This document shows, one piece after another, positions 45,723 through 54,016 of a DNA stretch of 64,000 bases (position 1 is the first letter of the stretch; each line of letters begins with the position of its first letter). This DNA comes from Demequina sp. NBRC 110056 (GTDB lineage Bacteria > Actinomycetota > Actinomycetes > Actinomycetales > Demequinaceae): NCBI RefSeq assembly GCF_002090155.1, contig NZ_BBRM01000002.1:885354-949353 (forward strand), written 5' to 3'. The translations under genes and the position numbers were made by a program. The notes beneath the pieces were generated by a model, which made no database searches, was not told the origin of the DNA, and saw only the letters and a program-made list of their open reading frames with translations.

Positions 45723-46706
45723 TCAGTCGGACGACTCGGCGGCCTCGCCGTCACCATCGACCTCGGAGTCGCTCCGCGCACCGCCGCGAACGCGCCGACC
45801 CCACCCGGTCGCCGTCGACGCCACCTTGCCCCACACGCCCTCGCCGAAGTCCTTCACCGACACCGACGCCGACCGCATCGCCACGGCAGCCCGCGTGGTG
45901 ACGGGCGCATCGTCCCCCTCGTCGCCACTCAACTCAAGCCACGACGGCCACTCCTCCACCGGCGGCGAGAACCCCTCGCGGCACGACTTCACGACGGACG
46001 ACCCGAAGTAGTAGCTGGTCGCGCCGCCCGCGACCGCGCCAATGACCGGTATCGCCTTGGAGCCGATCCGCACGCCGCCCATCACGGCGCCCTGCGCGAT
46101 GGCGTTCTTGGCGAGCACCACGCTGACGGGCACGAGCGCCGAGTCCGGCAGCTGTTGCGCGAGGAGGTCGCCCCACTGGGGGCTCGCGACGCCGGCGACC
46201 TTGCCGGCGGTGGCGCGAGCGGTGGACACAGTCGCGCCGGCGGGCAGGGCGGACAGGACGAGCTCAGTCACGCGGCTCTTGCGCTTCTCACCGAGCATCG
46301 CGCCCAGCACCACGGCCTTGGCGCGCTCGGGGTCCTCGATGGGGATGCCGCGCAGCTCGGCCATGCACAGGGCGAACAGCGCGGTGGTCTCGTAGAAGAA
46401 CAGGAGGTCGGCGACGCCGAGCCCGATCGCGACCGGCACGCCCACCGCCGGGATCGCGGCCGAGGCACCCACCGCCGCGCTGGCCGACGTGGTGGTCGCG
46501 ACGTACTGCCGCTCGATGATCCGCATCACCTCGGCGGGGCTGGCGTCCGGCTTCCGCCGCCGCACCTCCTTGATGTAGGCGGTGACGGCGGGCCGCTGCA
46601 CGGCGATGGCCTTGAACACGCGCTCCTGGAAGTCGTCGGGGAGGGCGACGGCAGTGCCGGCCTTCGCGCGCTTGCTTGGGGCCGATGCGCTGGTTGGGTT
46701 CGTCAC
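45723..46706 (-). CDS. EcsC family protein
   Basis: 327 aa from the GTG at 46706. SASAAVGASAAIPAVGVPVAIGLGVADLLFFYETTALFALCMAELRG and GEKRKSRVTELVLSALPAG, then GAVMGGVRIGSKAIPVIGAVAGGATSYYFGSSVVKSCREGF, match the EcsC family seen next to ABC exporters in Firmicutes. It has hydrophobic hairpins for membrane association. The acidic tail ends EVDGDGEAAESSD. Role unknown. An extension to 46751 is possible but unsupported by a ribosome site. Confidence 0.85.
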   Translation of the reverse strand: MTNPTSASAPSKRAKAGTAVALPDDFQERVFKAIAVQRPAVTAYIKEVRRRKPDASPAEVMRIIERQYVATTTSASAAVGASAAIPAVGVPVAIGLGVADLLFFYETTALFALCMAELRGIPIEDPERAKAVVLGAMLGEKRKSRVTELVLSALPAGATVSTARATAGKVAGVASPQWGDLLAQQLPDSALVPVSVVLAKNAIAQGAVMGGVRIGSKAIPVIGAVAGGATSYYFGSSVVKSCREGFSPPVEEWPSWLELSGDEGDDAPVTTRAAVAMRSASVSVKDFGEGVWGKVASTATGWGRRVRGGARSDSEVDGDGEAAESSD

Positions 46707-46876
46707 GGCTGTCGCCTGTCCATGGGGTTCAGTATGCGCACAGCCCTCCACACGTGACAGGACATTTCGCGAGTCACCTCGAAACTCCGAAGTCCCGAAC
46801 CAAACTGCGGTACGCCGCCCCCAGAGTTTGGGCTCGAGCGACCTGCCGAACCGGTCAGGGGTTTGAGTTCTGCTTG

Positions 46877-47308
46877 GTGGACCTCTCAGTCTGGGACTCT
46901 CACAAAACGATCCCGCTCATTCGTCAAGCTTGGGCGGCATCAGCCCCTGTCCTAGACACCTCTCCGGCACTGCGCGTGCGCTCGCAGGTCCAGCGCCACC
47001 TGAGCGGGGATCAACAACTTGAAGTCGTGGCCGCGTACGAGGCTGGTGGCACGATCCAGGCGGTCGCGCGCCAGTTCAAGCTGCACCGGACCACGGTCAC
47101 GGCAATCCTCGAGCGCCAGGGTGTTGCACTCCGCGAGCACGCCATGGACGACGACCTGATCCGGCAAGCCCGCGTGCTCTACGAGTCCGGACTGTCACTC
47201 GCTGCAGTCGGTGAACGGCTCGGATTCGATGCCGAGACCATTGCCCGTCGGCTCAAGAAGGCCGGCGTGCGGATTCGTGGGGCTCACGAGCTGCGCGGAC
47301 CTCGTTGA
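46877..47308 (+). CDS. resolvase-type helix-turn-helix protein
   Basis: 143 aa from the GTG at 46877; a later GTG at 46976 is also possible. Two Hin/resolvase-like HTH modules are visible: LSGDQQLEVVAAYEAGGTIQAVARQFKLHRTTVTAILERQGV and DDLIRQARVLYESGLSLAAVGERLGFDAETIARRLKKAGVRI. There is no serine-recombinase catalytic domain. Proteins like this recur at the edges of integrated or defence loci in Micrococcales; it may be a recombinase remnant or a regulator of the adjacent operon. Its 3' end overlaps the convergent rloC-like gene by 25 bases. Confidence 0.7.
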   Translation: MDLSVWDSHKTIPLIRQAWAASAPVLDTSPALRVRSQVQRHLSGDQQLEVVAAYEAGGTIQAVARQFKLHRTTVTAILERQGVALREHAMDDDLIRQARVLYESGLSLAAVGERLGFDAETIARRLKKAGVRIRGAHELRGPR

Positions 47309-49710
47309 CGCTGAGGGTCGTGCTTGGCGGAGACTTCGCTCTCCTGGCTAGTTGCCTCTTCAACCTGGGGCTGCTCCGGAAGCAACGTAGCCGGGTCGAC
47401 GCCGACGACTGTACACAATCCCACGAAGTGGGCGTGGTCGAGCTGGTCCATGAACACGAAGACGGAGCTGATCGCGCCACCAATCTCGTCCGGGCTTACT
47501 AGCCCGTCCGTCTCTGGAGTCTGACTGTGTGAATAGGCGTGCGCATACCTGGTCAGTTGCTGGCGCAGCGCAGCACTATCGCCCTTGTACCCCGACTCAT
47601 CCAGAAGTTGCCCCGCCTTGCGCATGGAATCAGTGAAGTCACCAACCCATTCAGGTCGTTTGAAAGCGAGGAAAGACTCGAGGAGACGACGAATGACGTT
47701 CGGGAACAGAAGCTGAGCATCAAGTCGGTTCTCGAGCGAGTCGTCTTCCAGCAGCTTGCGTTTGGCATGCGCGACCGCGATGAACGCGTGGTGGTAGCTT
47801 GACCGCACCTTCTTTCGAACCGCCTTGGATTCCGGCCATGGGACAAGCACCGGCTCACGCCGGGTGCGCCCATTCCTCGTGATGTGCCTTGACTTCAGTT
47901 CATAGAGTTCCGCTGGGTGCGACTTCTTAAGCGCACCGTTTCGGTGCATGCTTTCGATCTGCACGTCCCACTGCTTGAACAGGTCGAAGTTGTGCGTGAG
48001 GACCACAACCTGCTCCACGTGGTCACGGGCGACGGCCTCGCTCCAGATGTAGGTCGAGATGCCCATGAACACGTTGCTGTCGAGACTCGACACGGGATCG
48101 TCGATGACAACAATGGGCTTGCCCTGCGAGGCGTCATGCCGCGCGACACCCTCCAGGAAGTGCACGAGTGCGATTGCCGTGCGTTCGCCTGCGCTCAAGC
48201 CGATCGCGGGTTCACCGTCTCGAGTCACAACATACTTGCCGTCGCGAGAGAGGAAAGTGAGTTCGCTACGGCCAAGCAGCCGTGCAACCTCCCGCGTAAG
48301 AACCTCGGCGGTTGGCGTTGGGTCACCTTCGACGTTCTCGAGCGACGCAATCTCAGTCTCGATTTCCTCGATGCGCGCGGCGGCGGTCAAACGCGTCTCT
48401 TCAGCGTCGTCGCACGCCTTGGTTTGAGCGTCGACCGTCGCTTCCTCGGCCTTCAGGTGGTGGGATTCGAGGCCGCGAGCAGCCTTTATGAGTAGCGCCG
48501 CGTGGTCGTCGACTCGCTTGTTGTGTGTGTCGCGGACCTTTTCAAGATCCGCGCCATCAACGTCTGGCGCATCGTCAACCTCACTCACGACGGCGCCTAG
48601 CACGTTAGCGCGCTTTGCCTTCACACGCTTGGCGAGCGAATCGATCCACGTATTGAGCTCTGCCGCCTGCTTCAGAACGCCTTTCGATGCAGAGTCGTAT
48701 TGTTCGCGCAGGTCCTCGAAGAACAGACCCCGCGCCGGCACTCTTCGCACAAGCTCGTCGGAGTCGGAGCGGATAGACGCGAGTTCCTTCGCGAGACTGT
48801 CGAGGTCGGCCTCAACGCTGGCAACGGCATCGGAGAAGTGCTGTTCAATATCGTGCTTGCGCGCGTTGCTGAGCGCACTCCCGCAGTACAGACAGACGCC
48901 CGATTCCTTGTGGAGTGCTCGTCCTTCGGACACCCACGCGGTCGCCTCCGGGTGCGTGCGAAGCGTGTCGAGCACGATCGTGACCGGGGTGCTCTTGAGT
49001 AGCGACTCACTTCGAACCTTGAGGCCTGCTGGAACCCCTAACGTGAAGCTGTCGCTGTCGAGAGGTTCCGGCTTGTCAGCTGAGACGAACGTCTTCTTCG
49101 CTGCAAGGTCCTTTGGCGAGAGTTCCGCCCAATCGGTGCGGTCCCCTGCGTACTTGCGAGCTACGACGCCGGAACTATAGCTACCTCGCGTCCGATAGCC
49201 TTCGACCCGGGAGAGATCCCCTACAACAGCTTTGGAAACGCGCTCACGAGCCTGTGTGATCGCACGCTCGGCCGCCGCTTTGTCCTTCTTCGCCTGGTCA
49301 CGAGCATCAATCCGTGTGGCGAGCTCCACGCGCAATGCAGGAATCTTCTCCTCAGCTTCGGCGGTCTTCTCGCCAAGCGTGAGGACGGCATCGATATTGG
49401 GACTCCCCTCGTGAAACCGGTGACTCCGCGCAGTGAATCCGTCGCTGAAAACGTGAAGGCGATCGAATATCGGGTCTTCGGCGCCGTTCGTGCTCCGCCG
49501 GGCTCCGGACTCTTCGACGTCGAGGGAAATCCGCTTGAAGCCCTCGTCCAATTGACGCGCACCGTCGAAGGCAGTCGCGAGGGACGTCTTGCCCATGCCG
49601 TTCGGGCCGTAGATGACGTTGATGCGCGCCAATTCGGGGAGGGACGAGCCCCAGCGATAGTCCTCGAAGTTGCCGCACTCCCTGATCCATTCGATCCGCC
49701 TCAGCACCAC
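47284..49710 (-). CDS. rloC: RloC/PrrC-like AAA ATPase, probable anticodon nuclease
   Basis: 808 aa. Walker A YGPNGMGKTS (residues 34-43), a long coiled coil interrupted by a CLYC zinc-hook (Cys273, Cys276), ABC signature LSAGER (505-510) and Walker B VVIDDPVSSLDSN (534-546). The C-terminal part has NVIRRLLESFLAFKRPE, with an R-x3-E pair (Arg674, Glu678), and YAHAYSHS (His724, His728), comparable with the Arg-Glu-His triad of PrrC. RloC proteins cut tRNA anticodons when a linked Type I restriction system is disturbed. The GTG start overlaps the hsdR stop by one base, so it is the last gene of the hsd operon. Nuclease function is inferred. Confidence 0.75.
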   Translation of the reverse strand: MVLRRIEWIRECGNFEDYRWGSSLPELARINVIYGPNGMGKTSLATAFDGARQLDEGFKRISLDVEESGARRSTNGAEDPIFDRLHVFSDGFTARSHRFHEGSPNIDAVLTLGEKTAEAEEKIPALRVELATRIDARDQAKKDKAAAERAITQARERVSKAVVGDLSRVEGYRTRGSYSSGVVARKYAGDRTDWAELSPKDLAAKKTFVSADKPEPLDSDSFTLGVPAGLKVRSESLLKSTPVTIVLDTLRTHPEATAWVSEGRALHKESGVCLYCGSALSNARKHDIEQHFSDAVASVEADLDSLAKELASIRSDSDELVRRVPARGLFFEDLREQYDSASKGVLKQAAELNTWIDSLAKRVKAKRANVLGAVVSEVDDAPDVDGADLEKVRDTHNKRVDDHAALLIKAARGLESHHLKAEEATVDAQTKACDDAEETRLTAAARIEEIETEIASLENVEGDPTPTAEVLTREVARLLGRSELTFLSRDGKYVVTRDGEPAIGLSAGERTAIALVHFLEGVARHDASQGKPIVVIDDPVSSLDSNVFMGISTYIWSEAVARDHVEQVVVLTHNFDLFKQWDVQIESMHRNGALKKSHPAELYELKSRHITRNGRTRREPVLVPWPESKAVRKKVRSSYHHAFIAVAHAKRKLLEDDSLENRLDAQLLFPNVIRRLLESFLAFKRPEWVGDFTDSMRKAGQLLDESGYKGDSAALRQQLTRYAHAYSHSQTPETDGLVSPDEIGGAISSVFVFMDQLDHAHFVGLCTVVGVDPATLLPEQPQVEEATSQESEVSAKHDPQRQRGPRSS

Positions 49711-52700
49711 TACTCTCCTGCCGATCCAAGTCCGAAGAAGCGTTCGAAGTAGGTTCCGAGCTTTTCGATCACGCGTTGCTTCTTCTCGCCGTGGCCGCCG
49801 TCAGCGCTGAAGCGTGAGGCAGGCGGCAGGACTTTGGTGATCGCAGTACCGCTGGTGCGGATGGCTCCGTCGCGGAAGGCGGTGTCGATGAACTCGCGGG
49901 TGCGGTCGGCGCGGAGGTTCTCGTCCGTGATGATCGCCGCGAGCTCGGCTTCACGGCGTGCTGCGATGAAGGTCTGCCATTCGTCGTCGATCGATCCGTC
50001 GACGGTGACGCGCTCCACGAAGTCCTCGATCAGGTCGCGCTTGTTGCGCAGCGACGGGCTGGCGTCGACGGCACGAGAGATCTCCGCGCGCAGTTCCTTG
50101 TCATCACCGTCGCCGTAGGCGGCGCGGTACTTCTCGACGAGCATGAGGATGTAGTCGACGTTGATCTCGACCTGCTTGATCAGCTCGATCTCGAAGACGA
50201 TGTCGTCGTTAATCGCTTCCTTGTCAGCCTTGTCCTTGTCACGGAACTCGGCGTAGAGGTCGAGGTAGACGCTGCGGAAGTCCTGGGCTTGGCGATCGGT
50301 GAGGATCTCGTTGCCGGCGAAGTCGTCTAACGAGGTCAGGATGTTGGTCAGGCGCAGGATCGCGCCGAACAGTGCGATGAAGTCCTTCTGGGCGGCCTCA
50401 CCGATGATCTGCTGGCCGAGTGGGAAGCGGTCGAGGAGTTCGGTGACCTTCTCGGCGTAGTCGGCGTAGTAGTCACCGTACGGTTTGAGGAGCACGATGC
50501 CGCGGGCGTCCTTGTTGCCGAACAGCTCGAGGGCTTTGTTGGTCTCCTCTTCGAGGTCGCGGAAGGCGATGATGTTGCCGTAGGTCTTGACGGAGTTGAG
50601 GATGCGGTTGGTGCGCGAGTAGGCCTGGATCAGGCCGTGAGCGCGCAAGTTCTTGTCCACCCACAGGGTGTTCAGCGTGGTGGCGTCGAAGCCAGTAAGG
50701 AACATGTTGACCACGATGACCATGTCGAGCTCGCGATTCTTCAGCCGCTGGGAGAGGTCCTTGTAGTAGTTGCCGAACTTGTCGGCGCTCGTGTCGTAGC
50801 TGGTGCCGAACATCTCGTTGTAGTCGGCGATCGCGATCTCGAGCTGGGTGCGTGCATCGTTGCTCAGGCGATCGGTGTCGAACGCCTCGTCATCCAAGGT
50901 CGTGTCGTCGACGGCGTCGTTGGCTCCGTAGGAGTAGATCATTCCGATCTTGAGCCGCTGCGCCTCGGGAAGGTGCCGCTGGGCCTCGTGGAAGGCGAAG
51001 TAGTAGCGCGTCGCGGCGTCGATCGAGGCAGTCGCGAAGATGGCGTTGAAGCCGCGCACACGCTTGCGTTCGCGGATCGCTTCGGCCTGACGGCGAGCCC
51101 GGGTGGACTCGTGGACGTTGGTCACGACCGAGTGCTCGTAGCTCGAGGACCGTTTGGTCTTCTGCTCGAAGTGGGCCAGCGTGTAGTCGACGATCTGGGT
51201 CATGCGCTCGGGAGCGAGCAGCGCACGCTCGGTGTCGATGGCGGAGACCTGGGCGTCTTGGACGTTGCCGACCTTGATGGTATTGACGTAGTCGATGCGG
51301 AAGGGCAGCACGTTCTTGTCGGTGATGGCGTTCACGATCGTGTAGGTGTGGAGCTTGTCTCCGAAGGCCTGCTCGGTCGTCTTCAGCTGCGGGTTCCCGC
51401 CGGAGCCAGCATTCACGGCAAAGATCGGAGTGCCGGTGAAGCCGAACAAGTTGTAGCGCTTGAACGCCTTCGTGATCGCCGAGTGCATGTCACCGAACTG
51501 GGAACGGTGGCACTCGTCGAAGATCAGCACGATGTGACCCGAGTAGATCTCATGACCCTTGTTGGCGGCGATGAAGTTCGCGAGCTTCTGGATCGTGGTG
51601 ATGATGATCCGCGCATTCGGGTCCTCAAGCTGCTTCTTCAACACTGCGGTCGAGGTGTTCGAGTTCGCGGAGCCCTTCTCGAAACGGTCATACTCGCGCA
51701 TGGTCTGGTAGTCGAGGTCCTTGCGGTCCACGACGAACAACACCTTGTCGACGCTGTCCATCTTCGAAGCGAGTTGCGCGGTCTTGAACGACGTGAGGGT
51801 CTTGCCCGAGCCAGTCGTGTGCCACACGTAACCGCCAGCAGCGGTGGTGCCAAGAGGCTTGTTGTTGCCCGGTGTAATCGAGATGTCGATGCGCTGCAAG
51901 ATCCGCTCGGTCGCGACGATCTGATACGGCCGCATCACCAGCAGCAGCCGGTCGGCGGTCAGGACGCAGTAGCGGGTGAGGATGTTCAGCAGGGTGTGCT
52001 TAGCGAAGAACGTCTTCGCGAACGAGGTCAGATCGGTGATCGGCGTGTTCTGCGCATCCGCCCACCACGACGTGAACTCGAAGCTATTGCTGGTCTTGCG
52101 ACCCTTGCCCGGCTTCGTCGCTTCCTTGAGGTGCGCGCTACGCGTGGTGTTGGAGTAGTACTTCGTCAGCGTCCCATTCGAGATCACGAACAGCTGAACG
52201 TACTCGAACAGGCCGGAGCCAGCCCAGAAGCTGTCGCGCTGGTAGCGGTTGATCTGGTTGAAGGCCTCACGAATGTCGACACCGCGTCGCTTGAGCTCGA
52301 TGTGAACCATCGGCAGTCCGTTGACCAGGACCGTCACGTCGTAGCGGTTGGCGTAGTTCGCACCACCCTCGCCGCGGTCGATCTCGTACTGGTTGATCAC
52401 CTGCAGGCGATTGTTGTGGACGTTCTTCTTATCCAACAGCGTGATGTTTTTCGTGGAACCATCGTCACGCTTGAGGACCTGGACGTGGTCTTCCTCGATG
52501 CGGACCGTCTTCTCGACGATGCCGTCGTTCTTGCCGGCCACGCTCGTGGTGAAGAACCGCTCCCACTCGAGGTCGGTGAAGTTGATGCCGTTGAGCGCCT
52601 CGAGCTGGGTGCGAAGGTTGGCGACGAGCCGCTCCTCCGATGTAACCGGCAGGTACTCGTACGCCTGCGACTCAAGAAGCCCAATCAGTTCCTGCTCAAG

Positions 52701-52817
52701 AGCAGACTCCGACTGATACGCCGACTGCGACGCTGGGTCCGGAACGTACTCGGCAACGACCGTGCTCTCGGCCGAGACCGCGATCGGATCGTACTTGCGT
52801 GGAAGGGCCTCGCTCAT
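49710..52817 (-). CDS. hsdR: Type I restriction enzyme, HsdR (motor/nuclease) subunit
   Basis: 1035 aa, full length. The N-terminal PD-(D/E)xK nuclease is visible as NRYDVTVLVNGLPMVHIELKRRG (Asp160, Glu174, Lys176). SF2 helicase motifs include HTTGSGKT (334-341), DECHRS (434-439) and FGFTGTP (458-464), and VVNMFLTGFDATTLNTLWVDKNL, motif VI region, TYSRTNR. The C-terminal helical part ends VIEKLGTYFERFFGLG. With HsdS and HsdM it translocates and cleaves unmethylated DNA. It starts in a four-base overlap with hsdS and ends in a one-base overlap with the rloC-like gene. Confidence 0.97.
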   Translation of the reverse strand: MSEALPRKYDPIAVSAESTVVAEYVPDPASQSAYQSESALEQELIGLLESQAYEYLPVTSEERLVANLRTQLEALNGINFTDLEWERFFTTSVAGKNDGIVEKTVRIEEDHVQVLKRDDGSTKNITLLDKKNVHNNRLQVINQYEIDRGEGGANYANRYDVTVLVNGLPMVHIELKRRGVDIREAFNQINRYQRDSFWAGSGLFEYVQLFVISNGTLTKYYSNTTRSAHLKEATKPGKGRKTSNSFEFTSWWADAQNTPITDLTSFAKTFFAKHTLLNILTRYCVLTADRLLLVMRPYQIVATERILQRIDISITPGNNKPLGTTAAGGYVWHTTGSGKTLTSFKTAQLASKMDSVDKVLFVVDRKDLDYQTMREYDRFEKGSANSNTSTAVLKKQLEDPNARIIITTIQKLANFIAANKGHEIYSGHIVLIFDECHRSQFGDMHSAITKAFKRYNLFGFTGTPIFAVNAGSGGNPQLKTTEQAFGDKLHTYTIVNAITDKNVLPFRIDYVNTIKVGNVQDAQVSAIDTERALLAPERMTQIVDYTLAHFEQKTKRSSSYEHSVVTNVHESTRARRQAEAIRERKRVRGFNAIFATASIDAATRYYFAFHEAQRHLPEAQRLKIGMIYSYGANDAVDDTTLDDEAFDTDRLSNDARTQLEIAIADYNEMFGTSYDTSADKFGNYYKDLSQRLKNRELDMVIVVNMFLTGFDATTLNTLWVDKNLRAHGLIQAYSRTNRILNSVKTYGNIIAFRDLEEETNKALELFGNKDARGIVLLKPYGDYYADYAEKVTELLDRFPLGQQIIGEAAQKDFIALFGAILRLTNILTSLDDFAGNEILTDRQAQDFRSVYLDLYAEFRDKDKADKEAINDDIVFEIELIKQVEINVDYILMLVEKYRAAYGDGDDKELRAEISRAVDASPSLRNKRDLIEDFVERVTVDGSIDDEWQTFIAARREAELAAIITDENLRADRTREFIDTAFRDGAIRTSGTAITKVLPPASRFSADGGHGEKKQRVIEKLGTYFERFFGLGSAGE

Positions 52818-54016
52818 GCTGTGACCTCCTCAAAGGTCAGCAACTTGTCGCGGTAGAACTCGTACTGCTTGCGACGTGCAGCCGACTCGGCGGACAGGCT
52901 GGCGCTCACTTCATCGATGAGTGACTTCAGTTGGTCAAGCAGTCGCGCGGCGCGACGCTGCTGGTCAATGGGCGGAACTGGTACAAGCAGGCCTGTCACC
53001 TGAGACTTGCTGAGGTGAGTCTGATCTGCTCCATTGTCGTATTTGAGGAGTCCCGGGTTTCGGTCGAGAACATGAAAGAGGTACCTCGGGTCGGTCATTT
53101 CGGGATCCTTGACGCGAATCCGCGCCACTCGCTGATTGATCGCGTACCCGTTGGCTCGGTCAACATAGAACGTCCGAGCCAAGGCGCGACCGTTGGGGAG
53201 GTCGCTTAGGACTAGCGCGATATCGCCGGCATCCGCAGGCATTAGGACATCTTGCGCGCGGACGAATCGGTTCGCCTCACCATTACGCGACACAAACCGC
53301 GCTGTCACCATCGGGACTGTACCGTCAGGATCGGCAAGCTTCTCGTGGGCCTTCCCGTTTGCGTAATCGGCGATCTCATTCAACGGGACCCCGCCAGAGT
53401 TCGGGTCGAGCGTGAGCAGAGCTGGACGGTAGTAGGCGTACTGCTGTTTGCGGGCTTCCAGTTCCGCCTCCAGCGTCTCTTCCAGCTCCGCCTCCAACCG
53501 AGTGAACCGATCCAAGACTCGCACGATCTCCCGCTGCACTTCCAGCGGCGGCACTGGGACTCGAATTCGAAGCAACGCCTGGTTGGTCATGCCTTTGACG
53601 ATCGTCCCGTTGCCCACGACACGAATCGTCTTGAAGTGGTAGGTCAAGAAATACGGGTCCACCAAATCCGTCAGGTGCAAGCCGCGGAGATCCTGATTGA
53701 TCGCAAGATCTCTCTCGACAACCCGCATCGCGCCAGGCGCGATCTTTACAGCCACAACGACCCACCCGGCGGGAACCAAGCTGGTCGAGCTACCTTCTAA
53801 GCCGGCTGAAGTAATCGTTTGTCGCGTGGAAGCGATCGACACCTTCGTGGCGGTGACGTCTCCTACCGAAGCCCACGGAATGCCGCCATTCCAGTACTCG
53901 CTCCGAGACCGCGAAGGGGTTCCACCGCCAGAATTCTCTACAACACAGTCGCCGAGGGGCATGAAAGGCACTCCTCGAGGACAAAGTTCTCGCATCAGTT
54001 CGTCGATGCGACTCAC
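52814..54016 (-). CDS. hsdS: Type I restriction-modification specificity subunit HsdS
   Basis: 400 aa with two target-recognition domains. TRD1 (about 15-160) begins FMPLGDCVVENSGGGTPSRSRSEYWNGGIPWASVGDV, and TRD2 (about 210-345) begins GGVPLNEIADYANGKAHEK. Each is followed by a conserved helix: PPLEVQREIVRVLDRFTRLEAELEETLEAELEARKQQYAYYRPALLTL and PPIDQQRRAARLLDQLKSLIDEVSASLSAESAARRKQYEFYRDKLLTF. The target sequence cannot be predicted from this. The GTG start overlaps the hsdM stop by four bases. The repeated helices could support TRD exchange by recombination. Confidence 0.96.
   Translation of the reverse strand: MSRIDELMRELCPRGVPFMPLGDCVVENSGGGTPSRSRSEYWNGGIPWASVGDVTATKVSIASTRQTITSAGLEGSSTSLVPAGWVVVAVKIAPGAMRVVERDLAINQDLRGLHLTDLVDPYFLTYHFKTIRVVGNGTIVKGMTNQALLRIRVPVPPLEVQREIVRVLDRFTRLEAELEETLEAELEARKQQYAYYRPALLTLDPNSGGVPLNEIADYANGKAHEKLADPDGTVPMVTARFVSRNGEANRFVRAQDVLMPADAGDIALVLSDLPNGRALARTFYVDRANGYAINQRVARIRVKDPEMTDPRYLFHVLDRNPGLLKYDNGADQTHLSKSQVTGLLVPVPPIDQQRRAARLLDQLKSLIDEVSASLSAESAARRKQYEFYRDKLLTFEEVTA

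Noticed and set aside
50637..52856. 739-codon plus-strand frame opposite hsdR
   Set aside because: Antisense shadow; hsdR motifs on the minus strand are decisive.
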